Of a stretch of DNA of 5,155 nucleotides, positions 4,704-5,155 are shown piece by piece (the stretch's first letter is position 1; the number at the start of each line of letters is the position of its first letter). Made by a program: the position numbers and the translations under genes. Source of the DNA: Actinomycetes bacterium (lineage in GTDB: Bacteria > Actinomycetota > Acidimicrobiia > Acidimicrobiales > UBA8190). The stretch lies in contig JAJZYI010000251.1 in the NCBI GenBank assembly GCA_021798135.1, forward strand, positions 1 to 5,155, written 5' to 3'. A model generated the notes under the pieces. It searched no databases. It saw only the letters and a list, made by a program, of their open reading frames with translations, and was not told the origin of the DNA.

Positions 4704-5155
4704 TCAGGCACCGGGCTCGGTGTCCTGAGCCGCCGGCCACGACGCGCTGATCCACGACCGCCGCCGGCACGCCGGGCAGGTCATGAGCCGCGTGAAGCCC
4801 CGACCGGGACGCCAGACGAACACCGGTGCGTGCAGGGCGGCGAAGCGGACCACGTCGACGACCGACGTCGTCCCGCACGTGGCGCACACCAGCCTGACCG
4901 GTGCGATGCGGCGCAGCCAGCCGGCACCGGGGATCGCCGGCCACGCCCCGGCCGTCGCCGCGGCGGCTGCCGGCCCGGTGCGGCCGTCGGGACCCCCCGG
5001 CGGCGTCTCCGGGCCCGGCTCGACGGTGGCACGAGGACCCGTCGCGACCGAGGCAGCCCGACCCGGCTCGGCGCCGGTGCCCTCGGCCCGTCCGGGCGCC
5101 GGCTCCGCGAGCCCCGCCGACGTGTCGCGGCGGGACCGGCCACCACCGGCAGGGC
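4704..5155 (-). CDS. Zinc-ribbon protein with low-complexity N-terminal part (runs off right edge)
   Basis: The frame is open from the window edge to the TGA at 4706-4704, about 149 residues. The first 80 or so visible residues are rich in Pro, Ala, Gly and Arg and look like a disordered linker. The C-terminal part has two CxxC pairs, CATC and CPAC, 32 residues apart, around a hydrophobic stretch with several aromatics (VVRFAALHAPVFVWRPGRGF), then RRRSWISASW. This is the pattern of a four-cysteine zinc ribbon. I do not recognise the family; binding to nucleic acid or protein is possible but not shown. The only in-frame start codon in the window, GTG at 4889, is one codon before the first CxxC, lacks both a ribosome binding site and a TAnGGT box, and would drop the preceding RLV strand, so the true start is probably outside. 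GC-ending codons continue upstream, but in DNA this GC-rich that is weak evidence, and the upstream extent is less certain than the zinc ribbon itself. Confidence 0.55.
   Translation of the reverse strand, partial: PAGGGRSRRDTSAGLAEPAPGRAEGTGAEPGRAASVATGPRATVEPGPETPPGGPDGRTGPAAAAATAGAWPAIPGAGWLRRIAPVRLVCATCGTTSVVDVVRFAALHAPVFVWRPGRGFTRLMTCPACRRRSWISASWPAAQDTEPGA

Noticed and set aside
4781..5146. Alternative minus-strand frame at the right end
   Set aside because: It is mostly Arg/Pro/Ser runs, while the overlapping frame contains an ordered pair of CxxC motifs and ends just after the convergent hydrolase gene.

Overview
This window is very GC-rich DNA whose coding codons end almost always in G or C. 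Together with starts that look leaderless, this suggests a high-GC actinobacterium. An Acidimicrobiia-like lineage is possible, but nothing in the sequence fixes the genus. The content is ordinary chromosome: no transposase, integrase, phage gene, CRISPR array, tRNA or rRNA was seen.

The layout is five genes on strictly alternating strands. (1) Bases 1-461, minus: the N-terminal part of an endonuclease/exonuclease/phosphatase (EEP) family protein, cut by the window edge. (2) Bases 561-1427, plus: a double-hotdog, TesB-like acyl-CoA thioesterase, divergent from gene 1 across a 99-bp bidirectional promoter. (3) Bases 1439-3226, minus: a soluble PAS-GGDEF-EAL protein of cyclic di-GMP turnover, convergent with gene 2 with 11 bp between the stops. 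(4) Bases 3618-4676, plus: a metallo-beta-lactamase-fold hydrolase with a C-terminal winged-helix-like tail, divergent from gene 3 across about 390 bp. (5) Bases 4704-5155, minus: the C-terminal part of a small zinc-ribbon protein with a Pro/Ala/Gly-rich front, convergent with gene 4 and cut by the right edge.

Because the strands alternate, no two of these genes can share a simple operon, and the gene order alone links no pathway. The regulatory sequence is more informative. Genes 1, 2 and 4 each carry a TA[GC]GGT box exactly 7 nt before the start codon, which fits leaderless transcription. Gene 3 is different: it has a recognisable -35/-10 promoter, a leader of about 100 nt with a duplicated element and a possible hairpin, and an AGGAG ribosome binding site. 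The gap between genes 3 and 4 also holds a near-perfect 44-bp tandem duplication.

I did not find a clearly new multi-gene system. The points most worth a second look are the cyclic di-GMP gene (both active sites intact, no canonical I-site, unusual leader), the tandem duplication beside it, and the uncharacterised zinc-ribbon protein at the right edge.
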